Source of the DNA: Actinomadura sp. WMMA1423
GTDB lineage: Bacteria > Actinomycetota > Actinomycetes > Streptosporangiales > Streptosporangiaceae
Length of the DNA stretch: 64,000 nucleotides
Direction of reading: 5' to 3'
Assembly (NCBI RefSeq): GCF_006547145.1
Contig: NZ_CP041244.1
Span: forward strand, 3,100,001 to 3,164,000
Under the pieces are notes generated by a model that saw only the letters and a program-made list of their open reading frames with translations, was not told the origin of the DNA and searched no databases. Positions 16,576 through 25,360 of the stretch are shown piece after piece. How positions within the stretch are numbered: the stretch's first letter is position 1; each line of letters begins with the position of its first letter. The translations under genes and the position numbers were made by a program.

Positions 16576-17235
16576 ATGCGGGGGTCCCACGAGGAGGCAG
16601 CCATCGACGCCATTGAGGCCACCCGGGCCTATGTGGAGGATTTCCTCCCCGAGGACGAGCCGCTCCTGAACGCCAGGCGCCGCGGCGAGGAGGTCGGCGC
16701 GGTGCCGATCGGCCCGGCCGGAGGCGCCGCGCTGCGCTTCATCGCGTCGCTGATCGGCGCGCGGACGGTCGTGGAGGTCGGTTCGGGCTGCGGCGTGTCC
16801 GGCGTCTACCTGATGCGCGGCATGCCGAAGGACGCCGTGCTGACCAGCGTCGACATCGAGCCGGAGAACCAGCGGCTGGCGAAGCAGGCCTACCGGGAGG
16901 CGGGCCTGTCCGGCTTCCGCACCCGGATGATCATCGGTCCGGCGCTGGAGGTCCTGCCCCGCCTGACCGACGGCGCCTACGACATGGTGTTCTGCGACGC
17001 GGCGAAGCGCGAGTACCCCGAGTACCTCGTCGACGCGCTGCGCCTGCTGCGGCCGGGCGGCGTCGTCGCCTTCGACAACGCGCTCTGGCACGACAGGGTC
17101 GCCGACCCCGACCGCCGCGACCCCGACACCGAGGCGATCCGCGAGGTGCACCGCATGATCCGCGAGGACGACCGGCTCGTCCCGCTGCTGATCCCGGTGG
17201 GCGACGGGCTGCTCTGCGCCGTCCGGCGTGACTGA
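16576..17235 (+). CDS. SAM-dependent O-methyltransferase (class I)
   Basis: A protein of about 219 residues with the SAM-binding motif [19 protein letters not shown], an acidic ribose-binding residue in TSVDIEPEN, and the [12 protein letters not shown] motif of catechol-O-methyltransferase-like enzymes. It is divergent from sigE, as the homologous gene is beside mycobacterial sigE. Substrate unknown. The first ATG (16576) has no ribosome site. A strong GAGGAGG at 16591-16597 lies 5 bases before an in-frame ATC (16603), so the true start may be non-canonical. Confidence 0.85.
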   Translation: MRGSHEEAAIDAIEATRAYVEDFLPEDEPLLNARRRGEEVGAVPIGPAGGAALRFIASLIGARTVVEVGSGCGVSGVYLMRGMPKDAVLTSVDIEPENQRLAKQAYREAGLSGFRTRMIIGPALEVLPRLTDGAYDMVFCDAAKREYPEYLVDALRLLRPGGVVAFDNALWHDRVADPDRRDPDTEAIREVHRMIREDDRLVPLLIPVGDGLLCAVRRD

Positions 17236-17848
17236 GGACGCCGTCCGCGACCGGAACGCCGGGGAGGCGTTCGCGGTCCGGGTGCGGGTCACCTGGCGCG
17301 GGATGTGGCGCCTCGCCGCGCTGGCGATCCTGTTCGCGGCGTCGGTGGCGTTCGTCGCCGGCGGCGTGATGCGCGGCGCGGGCGCCGGCAGCGTCGTGGT
17401 CATGGTGCTCGGCGTGGCGGGGCTCGGCCTGTTCGGGGCGGGCCTGGCCGTGTCGGCCGGGGGCATGCTGTCGCGCCGGCCCGTCCTGGAGTTCGACGGC
17501 GAGGGGGTGCGGCGCCCCTCGCCCTGGCCGCTGCCGCGCCGGTCCGGGCGGACGCTGCCCTGGGACGAGGTGGCCGCGATCACCGCGCTGCGGCGCGGCG
17601 TCGGCGGCACCCGCCGCGGCGAGCAGGACTACCTGGTCTTCCTGCCGACCGCGGAGCTGGCGGAGATGGCGCGCACGTCGGAGCGGGCGCCGCTGGTGGC
17701 GCTCACGATGCGGGACGTGCCCGCCACGGCGGCGGCCGTGCCGTGGTGCTTCGCGGTCGAGCCGGCCTGGGACGCGACCCTCCCGGAGATCGTCAAGCAG
17801 GCCAGGCGACGGCGCCGCGTCCCGGTGATCGACCGCCGCGCCAAGTGA
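17228..17848 (+). CDS. Two-helix membrane protein, PH-like C-terminal domain
   Basis: This 206-residue protein starts at GTG 17228, overlapping the methyltransferase stop, so the two are coupled. Two hydrophobic helices (LAALAILFAASVAFVAGGVM and a Gly-rich second around residues 55-80) are followed by a soluble beta-rich part with LPWDEVAAITALRRG. That is a pattern typical of small actinobacterial membrane proteins with a bacterial PH-like domain. No enzyme motif; function unknown. It converges on pepA with a hairpin spanning both stop codons. Confidence 0.65.
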   Translation: MTEDAVRDRNAGEAFAVRVRVTWRGMWRLAALAILFAASVAFVAGGVMRGAGAGSVVVMVLGVAGLGLFGAGLAVSAGGMLSRRPVLEFDGEGVRRPSPWPLPRRSGRTLPWDEVAAITALRRGVGGTRRGEQDYLVFLPTAELAEMARTSERAPLVALTMRDVPATAAAVPWCFAVEPAWDATLPEIVKQARRRRRVPVIDRRAK

Positions 17849-17874
17849 CCCGCCGCCCCGCCCCGGGGCGGGTC
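17847..17874. terminator. Hairpin spanning two convergent stop codons
   Basis: GACCCGCC pairs with GGCGGGTC around a GC-rich loop. The structure overlaps the stop of the membrane-protein gene (17848) and that of pepA (17873), so it can terminate in both directions. Confidence 0.55.
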
Positions 17875-19336
17875 AGGCGGTCAGCCAGTCGAGCAGGAGG
17901 CGGGCGCCGTACCCGGTGGCGCCGCGGGTGATCTCGGCGTCCTCGGAGGTGGAGCGGCCGGGCCCGGCGATGTCGAGGTGCGCCCAGGGGCGGCCGCCCG
18001 TGAACTCGCGTAGGAAGAGCGCCGCCGTGATCGAGCCGCCGCCGTAGCCGCCGCGGCCGATGTTGTTGATGTCGGCGACGTCGGAGTCGATCGCGGCGCG
18101 GTAGTCCTCCACCAGGGGGAGCCGCCACACCGGCTCGCCGGCGGCCTTCCCGGCCCGGGTGAGCTCGCCGGCGAGGGCGTCGTCGCTCGCGAACAGGGCC
18201 GCGTGCTTCAGGCCGAGCGCGACCTTGGCGGCGCCGGTGAGGGTGGCGACGTCGACCATGACGCCGGGGTCGAGCCGCGCGTCGGCGTAGGCGAGGGCGT
18301 CGGCGAGGACGAGCCGCCCCTCGGCGTCGGTGTTCAGCACCTCCGACGTCGTCCCGCCGTAGTGGGTGATCACGTCGCCGGGGCGCATCGACGAGCCGGA
18401 CGGCATGTTCTCCGCCGCCGCGACCAGGCCGGTGACGCGGGCGCGCACGCCGAGGGCCCGCAGCGCGCTCATCACGGCGATGACGACTCCGCCGCCCACC
18501 ATGTCGGTCTTCATCGTCTTCATGCCCTCGTTCGGCTTCAGCGACAGGCCGCCGCTGTCGAACGTGATGCCCTTGCCGACCAGGACGACATGGCGCGGCG
18601 AAGCCTCTCCCTCCGGCTCGTAGGACAGCTCGATCAGCCGGGGCGGGCGGGCCGATCCGCCGCCGACGGCCAGCAGGCCGCCGAACCCCTCCTCCGCCAG
18701 CTCCTTCTCGCCGCGCACGCGGACGGCGAGGCCGGACTCGGCGGCGACGCGCTCGGCCTGCGCGGCGAGCCAGGAGGGGTCCTTCTCCTGGGACGGCGTG
18801 TTGGCGAGGTCGCGGGCGAGGGCGGTGGCCCGGGCCCGCACGGTGCCGAGCTCGATCGCGGGGGCGTCCGCCGCGGGCCCCGCCTCGGTCAGCACGGCGA
18901 GGGTGCCGAGCGCCTTCTTGGGCGGGGCGGCGCCGATCCTGAACTCGTAGGAGGCGAGCAGCGCCCCCTCGACGAAGGCGGCGAGGTCGCCTGCCGGGAC
19001 GCCGGCGACCAGCGCCGTCCGCCCCCTGCCGCGCCGGGCCAGCGCGGCGCCGGCCCTGCGCAGGTCGGCCGGGGCGGCGTCGCCGACCCCGTAGAGCAGC
19101 AGTTCCCGGACCCTCTCGCCGACGCGGACCTGTGTGGCGATGATCTCACCGGGCTCGCCCTTGGCCTGGTGCAGCGCGAGCAGCTCGTCCAGCGTGAAGG
19201 GGAGCGAGGCGGCGACCTCCGCCGCCGGGGCGAGCGGGCCGGACCGGACGGGCACGGCCACCACCTCGGCCCCGAGGTCGACCGCGGTCTGCGACACGGT
19301 GCCGCCGGCACCGTGGATGCGGGTCTCGATGGGCAT
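17873..19336 (-). CDS. pepA: Leucyl aminopeptidase (M17)
   Basis: The protein is 487 residues, the normal M17 length. The C-terminal catalytic domain has the Zn/Mn-binding motifs VGKGITFDSGGLSLKP and the family signature NTDAEGRLVL near residue 335. MKTDMVGGG carries further ligands, and ASDDALAGEL and a GGGSITAALFL stretch occur near the end. It removes N-terminal residues in the cytoplasm as a hexamer. The N-terminal 150 residues are the variable macro-like domain. It lies downstream of the DUF3117 gene on the same strand (99-base gap). Confidence 0.93.
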   Translation of the reverse strand: MPIETRIHGAGGTVSQTAVDLGAEVVAVPVRSGPLAPAAEVAASLPFTLDELLALHQAKGEPGEIIATQVRVGERVRELLLYGVGDAAPADLRRAGAALARRGRGRTALVAGVPAGDLAAFVEGALLASYEFRIGAAPPKKALGTLAVLTEAGPAADAPAIELGTVRARATALARDLANTPSQEKDPSWLAAQAERVAAESGLAVRVRGEKELAEEGFGGLLAVGGGSARPPRLIELSYEPEGEASPRHVVLVGKGITFDSGGLSLKPNEGMKTMKTDMVGGGVVIAVMSALRALGVRARVTGLVAAAENMPSGSSMRPGDVITHYGGTTSEVLNTDAEGRLVLADALAYADARLDPGVMVDVATLTGAAKVALGLKHAALFASDDALAGELTRAGKAAGEPVWRLPLVEDYRAAIDSDVADINNIGRGGYGGGSITAALFLREFTGGRPWAHLDIAGPGRSTSEDAEITRGATGYGARLLLDWLTA

Positions 19337-19435
19337 GGCGGTGGGTCCCCCCTGGTCGCTGAATCGTTACGGGAATGGCAAGGGCCCCGGCGGCGTCGCC
19401 GGGACCGTCACCAACAAGCCGGGAACGGCGGGCCG

Positions 19436-19603
19436 TCAGCCCACGACGTCCTTGAGGGCCTCGCCGAGCTCCTTGGCCTCGTCGGCGGAGAGCTCGACCA
19501 CGAGGCGGCCGCCGCCTTCGAGGGGGACCCGCATGACGATTCCGCGTCCCTCCTTGGTCACTTCGAGCGGACCGTCTCCCGTCCGCGGCTTCATCGCCGC
19601 CAT
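19436..19603 (-). CDS. DUF3117 small protein
   Basis: This 55-residue protein reads MAAMKPRTGDGPLEVTKEGR at its start and is a near-perfect DUF3117 by eye. The family is highly conserved across actinobacteria and has no enzymatic motif. A mycobacterial relative (I recall Rv1211) has been described as calmodulin-like. The ATG at 19603 has a strong AGGAAGGGG ribosome site 8 bases upstream. A GATAAT box about 90 bases upstream may be its promoter. Function unknown. Confidence 0.9.
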   Translation of the reverse strand: MAAMKPRTGDGPLEVTKEGRGIVMRVPLEGGGRLVVELSADEAKELGEALKDVVG

Positions 19604-19692
19604 GCGTGCATCCCCTTCCTAAGTAGGGCCGCGGCCTCGCACACCTCTGGCCGCGTGGCCGCGTGTCGCATCCGCGTCATCAGTAGTGGTCC

Positions 19693-19723
19693 ATTATCTC
19701 GTCTTCCGGGCGCGAAGTGGTAA
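19693..19723 (-). promoter_or_regulatory. Candidate promoter of the DUF3117 gene
   Basis: The minus strand has GATAAT (19698-19693) preceded by TTACCA (19723-19718) at a 19-base spacing. This is a good -10 with a weak, over-spaced -35. It lies in the 320-base divergent gap (19604-19923) before the enoyl-CoA hydratase gene. The rest of that gap holds nothing else I can identify. Confidence 0.35.
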
Positions 19724-19923
19724 CGATCAGCCTCCAGATCGGCAGCCGGGGCCCGTGGGCGCAGGTCGCGGGCCGCCCCGGGCCCCCGGATCGGCGGGAG
19801 CGGGACGCCCCCTCCGCCCGGCCGCTGGACGCCGCAGCCGGGCGGCGGGACCGCTCTTGCCCGCGGCGCCGGTGTTCCTCGAAGGTGGCCTGGGAAGATC
19901 TACCGAGGACCGAGAGGACGACG

Positions 19924-20709
19924 ATGTCTGAAACCGTGCTTTACGACCTGACCGAGGGTGTGGGGACGATCACACTCAACCGCCCCGACGGGATGAACTC
20001 GCTGACCGTCGAGATGAAGGAGTCGCTGCGCGCGGCGGTGGTGCGCGCGGCCGCCGACCCGGCCGTCCGGGCGGTCGTCCTGACGGGTGCGGGACGGGCG
20101 TTCTGCGCGGGCCAGGACCTGCGCGAGCACGGCGACAACCTCGCCGCGGGACGGGGCCTGGACGACACCGTCCGCAAGCACTACAACCCGATCGTGCTGG
20201 CGATCGCGGGGATGCGCAAGCCGGTGGTGGCGGCGGTGAACGGGGTGGCCGCGGGCGCGGGCGCCTCGCTGGCGTTCGCGTGCGACCTGGTCGTCGCGTC
20301 CGACAAGGCCCGGTTCGCGACCGCGTTCACCGGGATCGGCCTCGCGCCCGACAGCGGCATGTCGTGGACGCTGCAGCGCCTCGTGGGCCGGGCCAAGGCC
20401 GCCGAACTGCTGCTCCTTGGCGAGCCGGTGAAGGCCCAGGAGGCCCTGGAGATGGGGCTCGTCACGCGCGTCGTCCCGGCCGACGAGCTGGCTCCGGCGT
20501 CGGTGGAGCTGGCGCGCCGCCTCGCGGCCGGGCCCACGGTCTCCTACGGCGCGGTCAAGGCGGCGCTCGACCACGCGGCGACGCACGACCTGGCGTCCGC
20601 TCTCGAACGGGAGGCGGAGCTCCAGGACGAGTGCGAGAAGACGAGCGACCACCACAACGCGACCGAGGCGTTCCTGAAGAAGCAGCAACCGGTGTTCGAG
20701 GGCCGGTAG
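19924..20709 (+). CDS. Enoyl-CoA hydratase/isomerase (PaaG-like)
   Basis: The 261-residue crotonase-fold protein shows VGTITLNRPDGMNSLTVEM, the oxyanion loop AGRAFCAGQDLREHG near residue 63, and AVNGVAAGAGASLAFACDL near residue 107, where the crotonase signature lies. One classical hydratase glutamate position is replaced: TGIGLAPDSGMSW carries Asp in place of the usual EGG motif. This points to an isomerase such as the phenylacetate-pathway PaaG. No paa operon is nearby. GAGAGGA precedes the ATG. A large inverted repeat follows the gene. Confidence 0.85.
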   Translation: MSETVLYDLTEGVGTITLNRPDGMNSLTVEMKESLRAAVVRAAADPAVRAVVLTGAGRAFCAGQDLREHGDNLAAGRGLDDTVRKHYNPIVLAIAGMRKPVVAAVNGVAAGAGASLAFACDLVVASDKARFATAFTGIGLAPDSGMSWTLQRLVGRAKAAELLLLGEPVKAQEALEMGLVTRVVPADELAPASVELARRLAAGPTVSYGAVKAALDHAATHDLASALEREAELQDECEKTSDHHNATEAFLKKQQPVFEGR

Positions 20710-20723
20710 GGCCGCCGTCCGTC

Positions 20724-20775
20724 GGGCTCCCCCTCGTGCGGGGGTAGGGCCTTCCCCCGCACGGAGTGGGGAGCC
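20724..20775. terminator. Long inverted repeat after the enoyl-CoA hydratase gene
   Basis: GGGCTCCCC...CTCGTGCGGGGG pairs with CCCCCGCACGGAG...GGGGAGCCC around an 8-base loop, giving a stem of about 20 bp with one small bulge. It lies between two genes on the same strand and probably terminates the upstream transcript. Confidence 0.7.
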
Positions 20776-20819
20776 CGCGTCAATGCGGGCGGGGGGCGCC
20801 CGCCGGTTTGCTTGACGGC

Positions 20820-21584
20820 ATGATGCAGACAGCCGCCGCAGCCCCCGCCGGGCAGCTCCACGACCACGTCGCCGTCGCGCGCGACATCGTCAAGTCCTAC
20901 GGGACGGGCGAGAACGAGGTGACCGCGCTGCGCGGCGTCTCCGCGGCCTTCCCCCGGGGCCGCTTCACCGCGATCATGGGGCCGTCCGGCTCCGGGAAGT
21001 CGACGTTCCTGCACTGCATGGCCGGGCTCGACACCGTCACGTCCGGCTCGATCCTGATCGGGGACGTGGACATCACCCGGCTGTCGCGGACGCGCCTGAC
21101 GAAGCTGCGCCGGGACCGGCTCGGGTTCGTGTTCCAGTCGTTCAACCTGCTGCCGATGCTGACGGCGGAGGAGAACATCCGGCTGACCGGGCGCCTCGGG
21201 AACCGGCGCCCCGACCGGGAGTGGTTCGACACGGTCGTGGACTCGCTCGGGCTGCGGGAGCGGCTGTCGCACCGGCCGAGCGAGCTGTCGGGCGGGCAGC
21301 AGCAGCGGGTCGCCGTGGCGCGGGCGCTGCTGACCCGTCCCGAGGTGCTGTTCGCCGACGAGCCGACCGGCAACCTCGACTCCCGCTCGGGCGCCGAGGT
21401 GCTGGGGTTCCTGCGCACCGCCGTCGACGCCTACCGGCAGACGGTGATCATGGTGACGCACGATCCGGCGGCCGCCGCGCACGCCGACCGGGTGCTGTTC
21501 CTCGCCGACGGGCTGATCGTGCAGGAGCTGCCCGCGCCGACGATCGACGGCGTCCACGCCGTGATGCGCCGGATGGAGGGCTGA
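20820..21584 (+). CDS. MacB/LolD-type ABC transporter ATPase
   Basis: The ATPase is about 254 residues. It has Walker A GPSGSGKST near residue 62, the Q-loop VFQSFNLLPMLTAEENI, signature LSGGQQQRVAVARAL, Walker B VLFADEPTGNLDS and the H-loop MVTHD. The QSFNLLP and EPTGNLDS forms are typical of the MacB/LolD/FtsE group that powers FtsX-like permeases. The permease gene follows after 4 bases, so they form one exporter or envelope-remodelling unit. Start may be 20820 or 20823. Confidence 0.92.
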   Translation: MMQTAAAAPAGQLHDHVAVARDIVKSYGTGENEVTALRGVSAAFPRGRFTAIMGPSGSGKSTFLHCMAGLDTVTSGSILIGDVDITRLSRTRLTKLRRDRLGFVFQSFNLLPMLTAEENIRLTGRLGNRRPDREWFDTVVDSLGLRERLSHRPSELSGGQQQRVAVARALLTRPEVLFADEPTGNLDSRSGAEVLGFLRTAVDAYRQTVIMVTHDPAAAAHADRVLFLADGLIVQELPAPTIDGVHAVMRRMEG

Positions 21585-21588
21585 CGCC

Positions 21589-24156
21589 ATGTGGCTGATC
21601 GCGCGCCGGTCCTTCGCCGAGAGCTGGACCCGCCTGGCCGCCACGCTGCTCGCGGCGGTGTTCTCCATCGGGCTGATCGCGGGCGCCCTGCAGTTCACGC
21701 TGCGGGCCCAGGAGGCGGTGTCGGGCAGCGACGCCAGCGAGTACTCCCGCGCCGACGTGCTCGTCCAGGGCGGCTCGGCCGACCCCGACGACCCGTACTC
21801 GCCGCCGGACGGCAGGGTCGCGCTCGGCGCCGTCGCGGGACGTCCCGGTGTCGCCGCGGTCGCGGGCGACGCGATGGTCCCGGTGACCGCGAGCGGCCCG
21901 GACGGCAAGCCGATCCTGCCGCCGGCGGGGGCGGGGACGACGCTGCGGCCGTGGACGCCCGACGGCCGCCTCAACCCCTACCACCTGGAGTCGGGGCGCG
22001 CGCCCGCCGCCGACGGCGAGGTCGCGGTCACCCGGCACGTCGCCCGCGCGGGGAGGCTGGACGTCGGGGACACGCTGAAGGTGCTGCTGCCGAAGCAGAG
22101 CCGGGACATGAAGATCGTCGGGGTCGTGACCGTGCAGGGGCACGGCTCCGTCGCGAGCGGCGACCTGGTGCTGGCGCCCCCCGGCACCGTCGCGCAGGCC
22201 GCGGGCCTACCGGCGGGGACGTGGCAGAGCGTCTGGGTGAAGGCGTCGGGACCGGCGTCCGAGCTGCGCGCCGCCCTGGCGCGCGACCTCGGCAAGGACC
22301 TGACCGTCCGGTCGGCGGCGGACGTCAGGCACGCCCAGTCCGCCGAGCTGGAGGGCGCCGGAGGGGCGATCGGCGGCGCCATCGGCATGATCTCGTCCGT
22401 CGCGGTGTTCGTCGGGCTGTTCGTCGTCGCCAACACGTTCGGCACGCTCGTCCGGCAGCGGACCCGGCGGCTCGCGCTGCTCAGCGCGATCGGCGCGACG
22501 CCCCGGCAGATCAGGCGGCTGATCCGGTTCGAGGCCCTCGTCCTCGGCGCCGTCGCCTCCGCCGGCGGCACGGCGCTCGGCTACCCGGTGTCGGCCCTGC
22601 TCACCCACCTGTTCGCCGAGGACGGCTTCGACATCTCCGCCGCCGACGCCCAGTTCGGCTGGATCGCGCTCGCGGTGCCCGCCGCGGCGGGGATCCTCGT
22701 CACCCAGCTCGCGGCCCGGCGCGCCGCGCGCCGCGCCGCGAACATCTCCCCGATGGGGGCGCTGCGGGACGCGAGCACCGAGACCGTCGGCCGCCGCTGG
22801 CCGCGCGTTCTCGGCGCCCTGGCGGTGTTCGCCGCCGCCTGGATCTTCTTCGGGGGCGTCTTCGGGATCCGCTACGAGGAACCCCCCGGCCCGGAGCGCA
22901 CCGCCGGCACCTGCGTGATGACGCTCCTCGGCTGCATGACCACGGTCGCGGCCCTCGCCGTCCTCGCCCCGTTCTTCGTCGGCCCCCTCGGCGGCCTGGT
23001 CGGCCGTGTCGGGACGGCCGTGAGCGGGGAGGCCGGGCGGCTCGCCCGCGCCACCATCACCCGCAGCCCGCGCCGCGTGTCGTCGGCGGCGTCCTCCCTC
23101 ATGCTCGGCGTCGCGCTCGTCTCCTCGACGGCGATGATCGTCCTGTCGGTGGACGCCCGGTTCGACACCGCGGGCAAGGAGGTGATGCGCGCCGACCACG
23201 CGGTCGCCGCGACCGGGATGAACTCGAACGGGCAGGCTCCCCTCCCCCGCGACGCCGCGGGCAAGGCCGCCGCCGTGCCCGGCGTGACCGCCGCGGCGGC
23301 GCTCACGATGTCGGAGGTCAAGCTCGTCTCTCCCCCGCCCAGGCCGCCCTCGCCCGACGAGGCACCGGAGCCGGTCTACCTCACGGTCACGGGCGCCGAC
23401 CAGCGGGCGCTCCCCGCCGTCCTGAAGCTCGGCGGGCGCCTCCCCCGCCTCGGCGACGGCCAGATCGCCCTCACGTCCACGGTCATGAAGGGGCAGAAGA
23501 TCAAGAAGGGGCGGCGGATCGTCGTGCGAGGGCCGGGCGGGCGGGTCGCGCTCACCGTCGCCGCCGCCTACCACGACCCGTCCCACCTGTTCGCCGACCA
23601 GGCCCTCGTCTCGCAGGCCACGATGGACCGGCTCGACCCGGCCGCCGCCGCGCAGGTGGTGCTCGTCCGCGGCGGCGCCGAGCGTGACCTGTCCCGCGCC
23701 TTCGCCGACGCGCCCGGCCTGAAGGTCCTCGACCGGGCCGGCTACGTGAGGACGGCGTCCGGCGCGATGACCAAGGGGATGAGCGTGATCTACGGCTTCA
23801 TCGGCATGGCGCTCGTCCTGGCCCTGTTCGGGATGGCGACCACCGTGTCGATGAACGTCGGCGATCGGACCCGCGAGTTCGGCCTGCTCGGCGCCGTGGG
23901 CGCGACGGCCGCCCAGATCCGCTTGATCGTCCGCTGGGAGGCCGCGACGGTCGTCCTGCTGGGCAGCCTCCTGGGCCTGGGCACGGCACTCGGCACGGTG
24001 ACCCTGCTGCACGTGGCCACAGGCAGCTCGTTCCTGGCCCCGAACGCCCCCTGGTGGCTGTTCGCCCTGGTGATGACCGGCGCCACGGCCGCAACCTTCG
24101 CGACCTCGGCCCTCCCCGCAAGACGAGCGGTAGCGATCGCGTCGCCGACCCACTGA
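21589..24156 (+). CDS. FtsX-like ABC permease, duplicated architecture
   Basis: This 855-residue permease has an N-terminal helix (LAATLLAAVFSIGLIAGAL) and an extracytoplasmic MacB-PCD-like domain. A first FtsX core of three helices lies around residues 260-390 (VAVFVGLFVVANTFGTLVRQ). A second extracytoplasmic domain follows, and a second FtsX core lies near 725-850 (YGFIGMALVLALFGMATTVS). The RTRRLALLSAIGATPRQIRRL and RTREFGLLGAVGATAAQIR coupling helices are duplicates. The substrate is unknown; relatives include antibiotic and lipoprotein transporters. It is convergent with tag across a 179-base gap that contains several GATCGCG palindromes and no gene. Confidence 0.9.
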   Translation: MWLIARRSFAESWTRLAATLLAAVFSIGLIAGALQFTLRAQEAVSGSDASEYSRADVLVQGGSADPDDPYSPPDGRVALGAVAGRPGVAAVAGDAMVPVTASGPDGKPILPPAGAGTTLRPWTPDGRLNPYHLESGRAPAADGEVAVTRHVARAGRLDVGDTLKVLLPKQSRDMKIVGVVTVQGHGSVASGDLVLAPPGTVAQAAGLPAGTWQSVWVKASGPASELRAALARDLGKDLTVRSAADVRHAQSAELEGAGGAIGGAIGMISSVAVFVGLFVVANTFGTLVRQRTRRLALLSAIGATPRQIRRLIRFEALVLGAVASAGGTALGYPVSALLTHLFAEDGFDISAADAQFGWIALAVPAAAGILVTQLAARRAARRAANISPMGALRDASTETVGRRWPRVLGALAVFAAAWIFFGGVFGIRYEEPPGPERTAGTCVMTLLGCMTTVAALAVLAPFFVGPLGGLVGRVGTAVSGEAGRLARATITRSPRRVSSAASSLMLGVALVSSTAMIVLSVDARFDTAGKEVMRADHAVAATGMNSNGQAPLPRDAAGKAAAVPGVTAAAALTMSEVKLVSPPPRPPSPDEAPEPVYLTVTGADQRALPAVLKLGGRLPRLGDGQIALTSTVMKGQKIKKGRRIVVRGPGGRVALTVAAAYHDPSHLFADQALVSQATMDRLDPAAAAQVVLVRGGAERDLSRAFADAPGLKVLDRAGYVRTASGAMTKGMSVIYGFIGMALVLALFGMATTVSMNVGDRTREFGLLGAVGATAAQIRLIVRWEAATVVLLGSLLGLGTALGTVTLLHVATGSSFLAPNAPWWLFALVMTGATAATFATSALPARRAVAIASPTH

Positions 24157-24335
24157 TCCGCCTCAATTGAACGATCGCGCATGCTCAGCCGTCGCCTCAG
24201 CCACCGACGACCTCAGGGGGCGCGATCGCGTGCGAAGCCAGTTTCGAGCCTGCGAGAAACTGATCGCGCAGCGAGCCGCCAGGCGAGCCGGAGCGATGCC
24301 AGCGATCGCTCGCGGTGCCCGACGATGGAGGGCCG

Positions 24336-24917
24336 TCAAGGCCCGAAGGAGGAGGACGCTGCAAAACAACCAGAGAGGTGGTCGTTGACGAGGCCGCAGG
24401 CTTGCATGAGGGCGTAGGCGGTGGTGGGGCCGACGAAGCGGAAGCCGTGCTTCTTCAGCTCCTTGGCGAGGGCCTTCGAGGCGTCGGTGTAGGCGGGCAC
24501 CTCGGACATGTCGGTATAGCGCGGGGAGTCGGGGTCGGCGTATCGCCAGGCGGTCGCGGCGAGGCCGCCCGGCAGGTCGAGCGCCGCGCGGGCGTTGGCG
24601 ATCGTCGCGTCGATCTTGGCTCGGTTGCGGACGATGGCGGCGTCGGCCATCAGGCGCTCGACGTCGTCCGGGCCGAACGCGGCGACCTTCTCTGGGTCGA
24701 AGCCGTGGAACGCGGCGCGGAAGCCCTCGCGCTTGCGCAGGATCGTCAGCCACGACAGGCCGGACTGGAACGCCTCCAGGCACAGCCGCTCGTAGAGCCC
24801 CTGGTCGTCGCGGACCGGGCGGCCCCATTCCTCGTCGTGGTAGGCGACGTAGTCGGGCGCCGACAGCCCCCACGGGCAGCGGGCCAGCCCGTCCTCGCCG
24901 ATAATCGCGGTGCTCAC
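24336..24917 (-). CDS. tag: DNA-3-methyladenine glycosylase I
   Basis: The 193-residue protein has the Tag hallmarks: RCPWGLSAPDYVAYHDEEWG near residue 13 (zinc Cys and catalytic-site residues), LYERLCLEAFQSGLSWLTIL, and the C-terminal zinc-binding HLSGCF preceded by FVGPTTAYALMQACGLVNDH. It excises 3-methyladenine from DNA. Downstream of the SRPBCC gene on the same strand with a 14-base gap, it likely ends a three-gene operon (DivIVA-like, SRPBCC, tag). Confidence 0.95.
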   Translation of the reverse strand: MSTAIIGEDGLARCPWGLSAPDYVAYHDEEWGRPVRDDQGLYERLCLEAFQSGLSWLTILRKREGFRAAFHGFDPEKVAAFGPDDVERLMADAAIVRNRAKIDATIANARAALDLPGGLAATAWRYADPDSPRYTDMSEVPAYTDASKALAKELKKHGFRFVGPTTAYALMQACGLVNDHLSGCFAASSSFGP

Positions 24918-24931
24918 GTGCCCGTTCTACC

Positions 24932-25360
24932 TCATGGCTGCGACAGCGCGGCGAGGCGGCGCAGCCCGAGGGACATGAACGCCTTCACGACCGGCCCCGC
25001 GACCAGCCAGGCGGCGCGGCCGAGGGGGCCGAGCGGCAGGTCGACGCGCTCCGCCCAGACCACGCGGCTGCCGGAGCCCTCCGGCAGGACCTTGAAGAAC
25101 GCCTCGCCGCGCACGACGCGGCCGGTGTGGCGGACGGCGACGCGGCGGCCGGCCCGCCAGTCGGTGATGACCATGGTGTCGAGGAAGCCGACCGGGCCGA
25201 TCCCCGTCCACGCGCGCAGCTCGTCGCCGACCTTGTCGCCGCCCTCCGCGCGGGTGAACGGCATCCAGTCGGCGTGCCGCGGCCAGTCGGTGAGGACCTC
25301 GAAGACCCGCTCGGGCGGGGCCGCCGAGACCGCCTCCGCGTGGACGGCGACCGCGCTCAC
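24932..25360 (-). CDS. SRPBCC (polyketide cyclase/START-like) family protein
   Basis: The 142-residue helix-grip protein opens with (V)SAVAVHAEAVSAAPPERVF, a first strand and the conserved VFEVLTDWPRHADW. Central beta strands and a long C-terminal helix with hydrophobic character follow. These proteins bind hydrophobic ligands in a cavity; no ligand is predicted. The GTG start at 25360 overlaps the stop of the DivIVA-like gene (GTGA), showing translational coupling. Confidence 0.85.
   Translation of the reverse strand: MSAVAVHAEAVSAAPPERVFEVLTDWPRHADWMPFTRAEGGDKVGDELRAWTGIGPVGFLDTMVITDWRAGRRVAVRHTGRVVRGEAFFKVLPEGSGSRVVWAERVDLPLGPLGRAAWLVAGPVVKAFMSLGLRRLAALSQP

Noticed and set aside
16407..16622. 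Upstream extension of SigE to 16622
   Set aside because: The extension contains the predicted SigE promoter and the divergent gene's start; its sequence is not family-like.
24157..24335. Cluster of GATCGCG/GCGATCGC palindromes as a regulatory or HIP1-like element
   Set aside because: Several short CG-rich palindromes are expected at this base composition, and the spacing shows no pattern.
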